A DNA stretch of 41,245 bases from DASZOC01 sp035550975 (lineage in GTDB: Bacteria; Actinomycetota; CADDZG01; WHSQ01), in the NCBI GenBank assembly GCA_035550975.1, contig DASZOC010000009.1, positions 1-41,245 on the forward strand. The letters run 5' to 3'. The notes below the pieces were generated by a model. The model saw only the letters and a program-made list of their open reading frames with translations. It was not told the DNA's origin and did not search any database. Both the position numbers and the translations under genes were made by a program. This document shows, in pieces, positions 22,057 through 29,316 of this stretch. The first letter of the stretch is position 1. Each line of letters opens with the position of its first letter.

Positions 22057-23284
22057 CGATCCGGCTCTGTCCGCGATCGCAGAGCAGCTCCATCGAGCGC
22101 GCGGCGCATCAACGATCGTCGACCGGGATCTGACTCTCGTCTGGGTGTCCGACGAGCTTCGCAAGCTGTTCGGCAACCCGAGCGACGAAGAGCTCAAGAT
22201 CGGTCACAACATCGTCGAGGCCTACATGACCGGCTGCTGGTCGCGCTTCATCACGTTCGAGAGCCAGATGAAGATGTTTTTCGAGGACTTCCCCCGCGTG
22301 ATGCATGTGCTGCCCGGGGGCAAGGACGAGCTCAAGGCTCTGGTCAAGGCGTGCTGGCCCCGTTGGCCTCAGGCCCAAGAGTTTTTGAACCCGTCCGATG
22401 TAAACCTGGACGAGGTGATCGATCAACTGTTCCAAGGGATCGAGCCGGTCGAGCCACCACCGTTCTATACGAACCAGTTCGAGTTCCTGCAGGGCAATCT
22501 CCCGCCCGCCACGATCACCGAGTTCTACCTCCGTCTCGTCGACGAGAACGGCCAACGGATCGGGTCGGTGATCATGTTCGACCCTGCTCTTCCCGCGACC
22601 GTCATGAGCCTCGTCGCGCGCGGCGACGAAGAGATGTACGGCCGAATGGCACGGCTCGTGCAGCCGGGACGCCACAAGGCTGCGGTGCTGTTCGCCGACC
22701 TGCAGGCTTCTGCGGTGCTGTCTCGCCGGCTTCCCAGCGCGGCTTACTTCAAGCTGGTCCGTGCCATCACGACCGCGATGGACGAGGTCGTTGTTGCCGA
22801 GAAAGGCATCGTCGGCAAGCACGCGGGTGACGGGGTGACTTCGTTCTTCCTGTGTGAGGACCTCGGATCCGATTCGGCCGCCGCGAGTGCCGCGATACGA
22901 GCGGCCCGCAAGATCACCGAAGCTGCCGCGCGCGCGGCGAAGGAGGTCGGCGACGAGACCGGGCTGATCGAGTCCGCCGACTGCGCGGTGAACGTCGGAC
23001 TCCACTGGGGCGGCGCGCTCTACATGGGCCAGCTCGTCACCGGCGGACGTCTCGAGGTGACCGCGTTGGGAGACCGGGTCAACGAGGCCGCCCGTATCCA
23101 GGCTTCCGCCCGCGACGGGGAGGTGCTGGCATCCAAGAGCCTGATCGAGCACCTCGCCGACGAGGATGCGGCCGCCCTAGGCGTGGACCCCGACGGCGTC
23201 ATCTACCGCACGATCGCGGAGCTGTCGGCCGCGCCGGAGAAGGCGGTGCGCGACGCCGGAGGCATCCCGGTCACGGTCCTGTAG
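22031..23284 (+). CDS. PAS-like / class III adenylate cyclase protein
   Basis: This 417-residue protein combines an N-terminal PAS-like sensory region (about 10-190; TIVDRDLTLVWVSDELRKLF at 28-47, later FYLRLVDENGQRIGSVIMFD) with a class III nucleotide cyclase domain (about 215-360). The metal-binding Asp223 (VLFADLQAS) and Asp267 (GKHAGDG) are present, as are Lys263 and the transition-state pair Asn351/Arg355 in ALGDRVNEAARIQ. Thr344 lies where many actinobacterial cyclases carry the adenine-selecting Asp or Thr, so cAMP is the likely product. No membrane segment is seen, so it is soluble. ATG 22031 lies 26 bases inside yebC; I see no better start downstream before the PAS-like homology. Confidence 0.88.
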   Translation: MSSPRSLPSDPALSAIAEQLHRARGASTIVDRDLTLVWVSDELRKLFGNPSDEELKIGHNIVEAYMTGCWSRFITFESQMKMFFEDFPRVMHVLPGGKDELKALVKACWPRWPQAQEFLNPSDVNLDEVIDQLFQGIEPVEPPPFYTNQFEFLQGNLPPATITEFYLRLVDENGQRIGSVIMFDPALPATVMSLVARGDEEMYGRMARLVQPGRHKAAVLFADLQASAVLSRRLPSAAYFKLVRAITTAMDEVVVAEKGIVGKHAGDGVTSFFLCEDLGSDSAAASAAIRAARKITEAAARAAKEVGDETGLIESADCAVNVGLHWGGALYMGQLVTGGRLEVTALGDRVNEAARIQASARDGEVLASKSLIEHLADEDAAALGVDPDGVIYRTIAELSAAPEKAVRDAGGIPVTVL

Positions 23285-23308
23285 CTCCTCGGCCGTTAAC
23301 GCCGGTAA

Positions 23309-23533
23309 CGGACGTCGCTCCGGCGGCTCCGCAAGACGTGGGTTGTTCACGCGCGTTTCCGTCCAGGAGAGGAGCGCAGGCGGCTCCGCAAGACGTGCGT
23401 TGTTCACGCGCGTTTCCGTCCAGGAGAGGAGCGCAGGCGGCGATGTCCCTCCCGGCGAGTTACGCCCCCCGGCGAAGCCGGCGGGTGGATGTCTGAGCTT
23501 AGGGAGGGAGCGTCGCCGCCGGAGCGACGTTCG
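23309..23533. repeat. Segment bounded by a long inverted repeat (MITE-like)
   Basis: ACGTCGCTCCGGCGGC at 23312-23327 is the exact reverse complement of 23515-23530; allowing one mismatch the arms extend to 19 bp (23309-23327 and 23515-23533). The roughly 225-bp segment between lacks a gene and contains the tandem duplication and internal hairpins. This is the shape of a miniature inverted-repeat element, but no target-site duplication is evident, and an RNA structure or a decayed coding fragment is possible. Confidence 0.5.
23324..23437. repeat. 57-bp tandem duplication
   Basis: Two adjacent 57-bp units (23324-23380 and 23381-23437) differ at a single position. Each begins CGGCTCCGCAAGACGTG and ends GGAGAGGAGCGCAGG. 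The near identity indicates a recent event. The period is a multiple of three, but no start, ribosome binding site or plausible protein goes with it. Confidence 0.9.
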
Positions 23534-23581
23534 GGCCGCGCGCCGCGGGCCGAAAACCACGTTTGTGAGAGGGGTCTCCGG

Positions 23582-23606
23582 TAGGCTGCAGCGAACAGGC
23601 GTTCGC
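23582..23606 (+). promoter_or_regulatory. LexA (SOS) box and -10 element of ruvC
   Basis: GCGAACAGGCGTTCGC (23591-23606) contains a perfect CGAAC-N4-GTTCG, the SOS operator form of Gram-positive and actinobacterial LexA. A -10-like TAGGCT (23582-23587) ends four bases before it, so bound LexA would cover the transcription start. The ribosome binding site AGGAGG (23614-23619) and GTG 23624 follow. ruvCAB is a known SOS target in mycobacteria. Confidence 0.8.
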
Positions 23607-23623
23607 TAGTCACAGGAGGACCG

Positions 23624-24127
23624 GTGCGGGTACTGGGGGTCGACCCCGGCTTCGCGACGATGGGCGTCGCGGTCGTCGAACGAGACGGTGGAGCGCTGCG
23701 CGCCCTGTCTATCGGTGCGCTGCGAAGCCCCAGGGGTGGGACGCAGGCGGCTCGGCTCGCCTATCTGTGGCGGGAGGTCGCCGCGTTGATCGACGAGCTG
23801 TCGCCCGACGTCATGGCGATCGAGCGGGTCTTCTTCAACGCGAACGTCCGCACGGCGATGGCGGTCGGTCAATCTTCCGGCGTCGCGCTGGCGGCCGCGG
23901 CCCAGGCAGGCCTCGAGGTGCACGAGTACACACCTCCCGAGGTCAAGCAATCGGTGGTCGGGGTCGGGAACGCTTCCAAGCAGCAGGTCCAGACGATGGT
24001 TGCCGCCGTGCTGGGGCTGGGCACTCCTCCCGAGCCGCCGGACGCGGCCGATGCATGTGCCCTGGCTATCTGCCACATCAACCGCGGGGGCCTGGCGGCT
24101 GCGCTCGCTAAGCAGGTCGCTCGATGA
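23624..24127 (+). CDS. ruvC: Crossover junction endodeoxyribonuclease RuvC
   Basis: This 167-residue Holliday-junction resolvase has the four catalytic acids: Asp7 (VLGVDPGF), Glu67 (MAIERVFF), and Asp140 and Asp143 (PDAADACALAI). The start is GTG 23624, fixed by AGGAGG at 23614-23619; no other start keeps the VLGVDPG N terminus. It heads ruvC-ruvA-ruvB, with a 4-base overlap to ruvA. The LexA box upstream predicts DNA-damage induction of the whole set. Confidence 0.97.
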   Translation: MRVLGVDPGFATMGVAVVERDGGALRALSIGALRSPRGGTQAARLAYLWREVAALIDELSPDVMAIERVFFNANVRTAMAVGQSSGVALAAAAQAGLEVHEYTPPEVKQSVVGVGNASKQQVQTMVAAVLGLGTPPEPPDAADACALAICHINRGGLAAALAKQVAR

Positions 24128-24702
24128 TCGGCTTCCTCGACGGGATCGTCGCGAGCAAGGCGGCTGACCACTGTTTCCTGGCGGTCAACGGGGTCGGGTA
24201 CAAGGTCGCATGCTCGTCACAGACCCTCGGCGCGCTGCCGCGCGAGGGCGAACGCGCCAAGGTCTGGACCCACACGCACGTCCGCGAGGACGTCCTCGCG
24301 TTGTTCGGTTTCGCGACGGAGGCCGAGCAGCGGATCTTCGAGGCCTTGCTCGGCGTTTCGGGCGTGGGGCCGAAGGTCGCGTTGCAGATGTGTTCTGCCT
24401 TCACTCCGGAAGCTTTCCGCAAGGCGTTGGTCACCGACGACGTCGCTGCGATCTCGTCCGTCCCCGGGATCGGCAAGAAGACCGCGCAGCGCGTGCTGCT
24501 CGATCTCAAAGAGAAGCTCGAGCTGCCCGACCTCGCGCTCGTCGGCACCCGACCGGACGCCTGGGCGCAGGCGCGCTCGGCGCTCGAGAACCTCGGGTAC
24601 TCGCCCGGTGAGGTACGGGCCGCTCTGGGCGAGGTGCAACCGTCCGCCGAGGACCCCGTCGAAGAAGTGATCAAGTCCGCGCTCAGGGTGCTCGCGTCGT
24701 GA
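24124..24702 (+). CDS. ruvA: Holliday junction branch migration protein RuvA
   Basis: This 192-residue protein binds the four-way junction as a tetramer and loads RuvB. It has the N-terminal OB fold (IGFLDGIVASKAADHCFLAV), the paired helix-hairpin-helix motifs FEALLGVSGVGPKVALQM and AAISSVPGIGKKTAQRVLLD, and the C-terminal RuvB-binding domain (about 140-192: ALENLGYSPGEVRAAL). It overlaps ruvC (ATGA) and ruvB (GTGA). Full length. Confidence 0.97.
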   Translation: MIGFLDGIVASKAADHCFLAVNGVGYKVACSSQTLGALPREGERAKVWTHTHVREDVLALFGFATEAEQRIFEALLGVSGVGPKVALQMCSAFTPEAFRKALVTDDVAAISSVPGIGKKTAQRVLLDLKEKLELPDLALVGTRPDAWAQARSALENLGYSPGEVRAALGEVQPSAEDPVEEVIKSALRVLAS

Positions 24703-25724
24703 CGGACGAGGTGCTCGCGGCAGCAGCGGTCGACCCGGTAGAGCGAGAGGCAGAGCGCTCGCTGCGGCCGAAGACGCTCGACGAGTTCGTCGGGCAGCCG
24801 GAGCTCAAGGAGCACCTGAGCATCGTTCTCGAGGCAGCGCTCGAGCGTCGCGAGCCGGTGGGTCACGTGCTGCTGTCGGGCCCGCCGGGACTCGGCAAGA
24901 CGAGCCTCGCGCACGTGATCGCCCACGAGATGGGTGCCGACATCCGCCCCACCTCGGGCCCGGCGCTGGAACGGGCGGGGGACCTCGCGGCGATCCTGAC
25001 GAACCTCGACGAGTCCGGCGTCTTGTTCATCGACGAGATCCATCGTCTGCCGCGCACGGTCGAAGAGGTCCTGTATCCCGCGATGGAGGATTTCCAGCTC
25101 GATCTCGTCATCGGCAAGGGCCCGAGCGCCCAGACCATCCGCCTCGACGTGCCCCGCTTCACCCTCGTCGGCGCGACGACCCGCGCCGGCCTGATCACCG
25201 GTCCGCTGCGCAGTCGCTTCGAGCTAGCGGAACGGCTCGACCATTACCCCGCCGAAGACCTCGAGCTGATCATCGCCCGCAGCGCGCGCATCCTGGGGGT
25301 CGAGCTCGACCGCGAGGGGGCGAGTGAGATCGCCCGCCGGTCGCGCGGCACACCTCGCATCGCGAACCGGCTGTTGCGCAGGGTGCGGGACTTCGCGCAG
25401 GTGCGAGCCGGGGGGTCGATAGACGGCCCGACCGCGAGGGACGCGCTTGCCGTGTTCAAGGTCGACGACAAGGGGCTCGACAAGACCGACGGCGCCATCC
25501 TCGACGCGCTGATCGGCCGTTTCGGCGGAGGCCCCGTCGGCCTCTCCACCCTCGCGGTCGCGGTCGGCGAGGAGCCCGACACGATCGAAGACGTCTACGA
25601 GCCGTTCCTGATGCAGCTCGGCTTCATCCGCCGGACCCCGCGGGGCCGGGTGGCGACGGAGGCGGCGTTCGCTCACGTGGGGGCTACCCCGACCAAGAGC
25701 GCTGCGCGGCTGTTCCAGTCGTAG
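24699..25724 (+). CDS. ruvB: Holliday junction branch migration ATPase RuvB
   Basis: This 341-residue AAA+ motor drives branch migration with RuvA. Walker A is GPPGLGKTS (61-69), Walker B is LFIDEIH (Asp112, Glu113), sensor 1 is LVGATTRAG, and the arginine-finger region is GPLRSRFEL. The C-terminal winged helix ends with GFIRRTPRGRVATEAAF. The GTG start at 24699 overlaps ruvA by four bases. It is the last gene of the predicted SOS unit; yajC follows after 133 bases with its own promoter-like sequence. Confidence 0.97.
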   Translation: MTDEVLAAAAVDPVEREAERSLRPKTLDEFVGQPELKEHLSIVLEAALERREPVGHVLLSGPPGLGKTSLAHVIAHEMGADIRPTSGPALERAGDLAAILTNLDESGVLFIDEIHRLPRTVEEVLYPAMEDFQLDLVIGKGPSAQTIRLDVPRFTLVGATTRAGLITGPLRSRFELAERLDHYPAEDLELIIARSARILGVELDREGASEIARRSRGTPRIANRLLRRVRDFAQVRAGGSIDGPTARDALAVFKVDDKGLDKTDGAILDALIGRFGGGPVGLSTLAVAVGEEPDTIEDVYEPFLMQLGFIRRTPRGRVATEAAFAHVGATPTKSAARLFQS

Positions 25725-25780
25725 CGGCTGCTCGACCCGCGTCCGACGCCCGCTTCGCCACGGGCCGGCTGCGGCGCCCC

Positions 25781-25789
25781 TGGTACGAT
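25781..25789 (+). promoter_or_regulatory. Extended -10 promoter for yajC-secD-secF
   Basis: TGGTACGAT contains TACGAT (25784-25789) preceded by TGN, an extended -10. No -35 is convincing, as is usual with extended -10 promoters. Transcription would begin near 25796, at the foot of a stable stem-loop. Confidence 0.5.
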
Positions 25790-25795
25790 CGCTGC

Positions 25796-25816
25796 CGAGC
25801 CGCACCTCGCGGCTCG
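25796..25816 (+). promoter_or_regulatory. 5' stem-loop in the yajC-secDF leader
   Basis: CGAGCCGC-ACCTC-GCGGCTCG is a perfect 8-bp stem with a 5-base loop, starting about where transcription should begin. A stem at the extreme 5' end can protect an mRNA from decay, or this could be part of a larger regulatory leader (25796-25857). I do not recognise a known riboswitch. Confidence 0.55.
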
Positions 25817-25857
25817 AATCGCGTTAGACCACCGATGACGAAGGGGAAGTGACGCCC

Positions 25858-26157
25858 GTGGAGTCAGGACTTTCGAGTCTCGTGTTCCTGGGGCTGTTGA
25901 TCGGCATCTTCTATTTCATGCTGATCCGGCCGCAGAAGAAGCGCATGGAGAACCACCGACGACTGGTCGAGAGCGTAGGGATCGGCGACCAGGTCATCAC
26001 GATGACCGGCCTGTACGGGACCGTACGTACGATCGGCGAAGACGACATGGAGCTCGAGATCGCACCCGGGACGACGGTGCGGTTCCTCAAGTCGGCGATC
26101 GGTCGCCGGGTCGGAGACGAGACCGGGATCGAGTCCACCGTCGACGTGACCGAGTAG
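25858..26157 (+). CDS. yajC: Preprotein translocase subunit YajC
   Basis: This 99-residue protein has a single N-terminal membrane helix (about 6-24, LVFLGLLIGIFYFMLI), the hallmark RPQKKR right after it, and a small cytoplasmic domain with VGIGDQVITMTGLYGTV. It associates with SecD and SecF next to the SecYEG channel. The start is GTG 25858, with AGGGGA at 25842-25847 ten bases upstream; GTG 25849 would lie only one base from it. secD begins 10 bases downstream. Confidence 0.95.
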   Translation: MESGLSSLVFLGLLIGIFYFMLIRPQKKRMENHRRLVESVGIGDQVITMTGLYGTVRTIGEDDMELEIAPGTTVRFLKSAIGRRVGDETGIESTVDVTE

Positions 26158-26167
26158 GGCCCCCATC

Positions 26168-27586
26168 GTGAGGTCTGCTCGCCGCTACAAGATCAACCTC
26201 TTCCTTTCTCTGCTCGTCGCGTTCGGCGGGCTTGCTGCCGTGCTCGCCACCGGGATGCAGCCTCGCCTCGGTCTCGACCTCGAGGGCGGCATCAGCGTGA
26301 TCCTGACCGCGGAAGCGGAATCGGGCGAGGAGGTCGACGAGGAGGTCCTGCAACAGACGGTCGAGATCATCAGGCAGCGGATCGATGCGTTCGGCGTCGC
26401 CGAGCCCGAGGTCAGCGCCGCCGGTACGAACAACATCCTGATCCAGCTCCCCGGAGTCGAGAACGAAGAGCGCGCGCTGGAGTTGATCGGCAGCACGGCC
26501 CAGCTCACCTTCCGCCAGGTCGAGGAGATCATCCCGCCCGGGAAGAAGAACCCGCCCGAGGTCACGGAGGAGAGAGGGTCGGCGGTGAACGACCAGGAGG
26601 TCGTGTACCCGTCCGCCGAGGACGACGGCGAGGACGTGCTCTATCGGCTGAAGCCCGCGGTGCTGACGGGAGACGTGGTCGAGAACGCCGAAGCCGTCAA
26701 CGACACGACCACGGGGCTGGGGTGGCGCGTGTCGATCGAGATGGACGACAGCGGGCGCGACCGGTGGGCGGACTTCACCGCGGAGCTCGCGTGCCTGCGC
26801 GACCAGGGCGAGCAGGTAAAGAGCCAGGTAGCTATCGTCCTCGACGGCCAGGTGCAGTCGGCCGCGGGCATGGACCCCCAGGTCCAGTGTGACGTCGGTA
26901 TCCGCGGCGGCGGCACCGAGATAAACGTTGCCGACGGTGCCGAGGCCAAGCAGCTCGCGCTGGTGCTACGGACCGGCGCGCTACCTCTCACGCTGGAGCA
27001 GTCGGAGGTGCAGAAGATCTCTCCGAGCCTCGGACGGGACTCGCTGAACGCAGGTCTGCAGGCGGGCATCCTGGGGCTGGCGCTCGTGATGATCTACGTC
27101 TTGGTCTACTACCGGGCTCTCGGTCTCGTGATCTGGCTCGGCCTCGCGGTCTTCACCGCGGTCCTCTACACGATGCTCGCGATCCTCGGCGAGACATCGG
27201 GATTGTCGTTGAGCCTCGCCGGTATCGCCGGCGTGATCGTCTCCGTCGGTGTCACGGCCGACTCCTACATCGTGGCATTCGAGCGCGTGAAGGACGAGGC
27301 TCGTTCGGGCAAGAGCGTTCGCGCCGCCGTCGACCGCGGCATGGCGCGCGCGTTCAAGACGATCCTGGTGGCGGACTTCGTCACCGGGGCCGCCGCGTTC
27401 ATCCTGTTCCTGCTCGCGGTCGGGCCGGTGCGTGGATTCGCCCTGACCCTCGGCCTCGCAACGCTCGCGGACATCCTCATCGCGTATTTCTTCACCCGTT
27501 CTGCGGTCAACCTAATGGCCCGAACGAAGATGTTCTCGTCCGGTCGCTTCATAGGCGTCCGTGAGGCGCTGGGGGTCGAAGCGTGA
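26168..27586 (+). CDS. secD: Protein translocase subunit SecD
   Basis: This 472-residue RND-type protein uses the proton motive force to help complete protein export. It has an N-terminal membrane helix (about 8-28), the periplasmic-side P1 region with LGLDLEGGISVIL and QRIDAFGVAEPEV, and a C-terminal five-helix bundle beginning near SLGRDSLNAGLQAGILGLAL, with GVTADSYIVAFERVKDE in the conserved fourth-helix region. The start is GTG 26168. Its TGA overlaps the GTG of secF (GTGA). The acidic stretch EVVYPSAEDDGEDVLY is a lineage-specific insert. Full length for an actinobacterial form. Confidence 0.97.
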   Translation: MRSARRYKINLFLSLLVAFGGLAAVLATGMQPRLGLDLEGGISVILTAEAESGEEVDEEVLQQTVEIIRQRIDAFGVAEPEVSAAGTNNILIQLPGVENEERALELIGSTAQLTFRQVEEIIPPGKKNPPEVTEERGSAVNDQEVVYPSAEDDGEDVLYRLKPAVLTGDVVENAEAVNDTTTGLGWRVSIEMDDSGRDRWADFTAELACLRDQGEQVKSQVAIVLDGQVQSAAGMDPQVQCDVGIRGGGTEINVADGAEAKQLALVLRTGALPLTLEQSEVQKISPSLGRDSLNAGLQAGILGLALVMIYVLVYYRALGLVIWLGLAVFTAVLYTMLAILGETSGLSLSLAGIAGVIVSVGVTADSYIVAFERVKDEARSGKSVRAAVDRGMARAFKTILVADFVTGAAAFILFLLAVGPVRGFALTLGLATLADILIAYFFTRSAVNLMARTKMFSSGRFIGVREALGVEA

Positions 27587-28749
27587 CCGGCGGCCTCGGC
27601 CGCCTCTACCGCGGCGGCACGAACATCGACTTCATCGGCCGCCGCAAGCTGTGGTTCGCGCTCTCCGGCGTGGCGGTCGCTCTGTGTCTGCTCCTTCTGG
27701 GGACGCGGGGCCTCAACTACGGGATCGAGTTCGAGGGAGGCGTCGCGATCAACGCGCTGATCGACGACGACGGCCCGCTGGCCGATGCGTCCGTGCCCGA
27801 GGTCGAACAGGCGGTCAGGGAGGCGCTCGAGCCGGTCGGCGCGGAGGACGCGCAGGTGCAGATCGCAACCGACGACGAGGGTCGTCACGTGATCGTGCAA
27901 TCGAAAGAGGTCGCCGACCCCGAGCGCCAGCAGGACGCGGTCAACGCCGTCGCCGACGCGGTCGGGAGCCCGATCGAAGCAACGGACAGCTCCCGGATCG
28001 GCAGCAAGTGGGGGGCCGAGATCACCCGCAAGGCCGTGCGCGCCCTGGTCATCTTCGTCCTCGTGGTTCTGCTGTTCATCTCGTGGCGCTTCGAATGGAA
28101 GATGGCAGTGTCCGCGGTCGCCGCGCTCGTGCACGACCTGCTGATCACGGCGGGTGTCTACTCTTTCGTTGGCTTCGAGGTGACGCCGTCGACGGTGATC
28201 GCGATCCTGACGATCCTCGGTTATTCCCTCTACGACACGGTTGTCGTCTTCGACAAGGTCGAGGAGGACGCGTCGCTGTTCGCCACGTCCGGGAAGATGA
28301 CCTATGCGGACGCCGCCAACCGAGCCCTGAACGAGGTCTTCATGCGTTCGCTGAACACCTCGCTCTCGTCGATATTGCCCGTCGCGGCCCTGCTGTTCGT
28401 CGGTGCAGGGTTCCTCGGAGCGAGCACGCTGAAGGACCTCTCGCTCGCCCTGCTCGTCGGCCTCATCATCAGCACCTATTCGTCCGTGTTCTTCGCTACT
28501 CCGCTGCTGACGGTGCTGAAGGAGCGCGAGCCGAAGTACCAGGCGACGCGGGAGCGCCTGCGTCGTATCGAGCAACGCGCCACGCCTGCGGTCGCAGCGG
28601 CCGGTGGCTCGACGGCGCCGGCCCGCAACGCGGGCGAGGGCGCCTCCCCCGATGCCTCGCCGGCCGCGACGTCCACGAGAACCAAGACCGCGACGCAGAC
28701 GCGGGCGAGGGCGGGCTCGAAGAAAGCGAAGCGGCGCAAGCGCCGCTAG
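27583..28749 (+). CDS. secF: Protein translocase subunit SecF
   Basis: This 388-residue partner of SecD has six expected membrane helices, the first near 20-38, then the soluble domain with GLNYGIEFEGGVAI, and the C-terminal bundle with ILTILGYSLYDTVVVFDKVE and NTSLSSILPVAALLFVGAG. After about residue 325 comes a cytoplasmic tail of some 60 residues, rich in Ala, Thr and Arg and ending KKAKRRKRR, longer than in most bacteria but a common actinobacterial trait. GTG 27583 is coupled to secD. apt follows 7 bases later. Confidence 0.97.
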   Translation: MTGGLGRLYRGGTNIDFIGRRKLWFALSGVAVALCLLLLGTRGLNYGIEFEGGVAINALIDDDGPLADASVPEVEQAVREALEPVGAEDAQVQIATDDEGRHVIVQSKEVADPERQQDAVNAVADAVGSPIEATDSSRIGSKWGAEITRKAVRALVIFVLVVLLFISWRFEWKMAVSAVAALVHDLLITAGVYSFVGFEVTPSTVIAILTILGYSLYDTVVVFDKVEEDASLFATSGKMTYADAANRALNEVFMRSLNTSLSSILPVAALLFVGAGFLGASTLKDLSLALLVGLIISTYSSVFFATPLLTVLKEREPKYQATRERLRRIEQRATPAVAAAGGSTAPARNAGEGASPDASPAATSTRTKTATQTRARAGSKKAKRRKRR

Positions 28750-28756
28750 CGGACGG

Positions 28757-29290
28757 ATGCCGTACGCGCCGGACCACGACTGGCTGAAGGAACACATCCG
28801 CGACATCGCCGATTTCCCGAAGCCGGGGGTCACCTTCAAAGACATCACACCCCTGCTCGCGAACAAGAAGGCGTTCACCTACACGATCGACGCGATTGCG
28901 CACCATTACGATCGTGACGAGATCGACAAGGTGCTCGGGATAGAGGCGCGCGGCTTCATGGTCGCAGCCCCCCTGGCATACCGCTTCACCGCCGGCCTGA
29001 TCCCGGTGCGCAAGAAGGGCAAGCTCCCGTGGCAGGTGGAGTCGCAGAGCTATTCCCTCGAATACGGCGAGGATCATCTCGAGATCCATCGCGACGCGAT
29101 CACCCCCGGCGAGCGCATCCTGATCGTGGACGACGTGCTTGCCACCGGTGGGACGGCGCGCGCGACGGCGGAGCTGACCGAGACCTGCGGGGGCAAGGTC
29201 AGCGGTATCGCGATGATCATGGAGCTCGCGTTCCTCGGCGGCCGCGACCGGCTCGGCGGCTACGACGTGCTCAGCCTGCTCACCTACTGA
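28757..29290 (+). CDS. apt: Adenine phosphoribosyltransferase
   Basis: This 177-residue enzyme salvages adenine to AMP using PRPP. It has the N-terminal DFPKPGVTFKDITPLL, the GIEARGFMVAAPLAYRF segment, and the PRPP motif ILIVDDVLATGGTARAT (about 127-143). ATG 28757 is chosen over upstream in-frame starts inside secF because the conserved N terminus begins here. The secF-apt-rel order is common in actinobacteria and links purine salvage to (p)ppGpp control. Full length. Confidence 0.96.
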   Translation: MPYAPDHDWLKEHIRDIADFPKPGVTFKDITPLLANKKAFTYTIDAIAHHYDRDEIDKVLGIEARGFMVAAPLAYRFTAGLIPVRKKGKLPWQVESQSYSLEYGEDHLEIHRDAITPGERILIVDDVLATGGTARATAELTETCGGKVSGIAMIMELAFLGGRDRLGGYDVLSLLTY

Positions 29291-29305
29291 ACCGCACCGT
29301 CCTCC

Positions 29306-29311
29306 TACAAT
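29306..29311 (+). promoter_or_regulatory. Candidate -10 element for rel, leaderless spacing
   Basis: TACAAT ends five bases before ATG 29317, so transcription would begin at or next to the A of the start codon. No ribosome binding site is visible upstream of this ATG, which favours a leaderless transcript. A -35 is not clear. Confidence 0.45.
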
Positions 29312-29316
29312 GAGTC

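Larger units (their letters stand above)
23285..23623. other. Gene-free gap between the cyclase gene and ruvC
   Basis: This 339-base stretch holds no convincing gene. It contains, in order, one arm of a long inverted repeat, a 57-bp tandem duplication, two small GC-rich hairpins, the second arm of the inverted repeat, and the ruvC promoter region with its LexA box. Open frames through it have repetitive or Arg/Ser-rich translations, as expected of non-coding GC-rich DNA. Confidence 0.7.
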
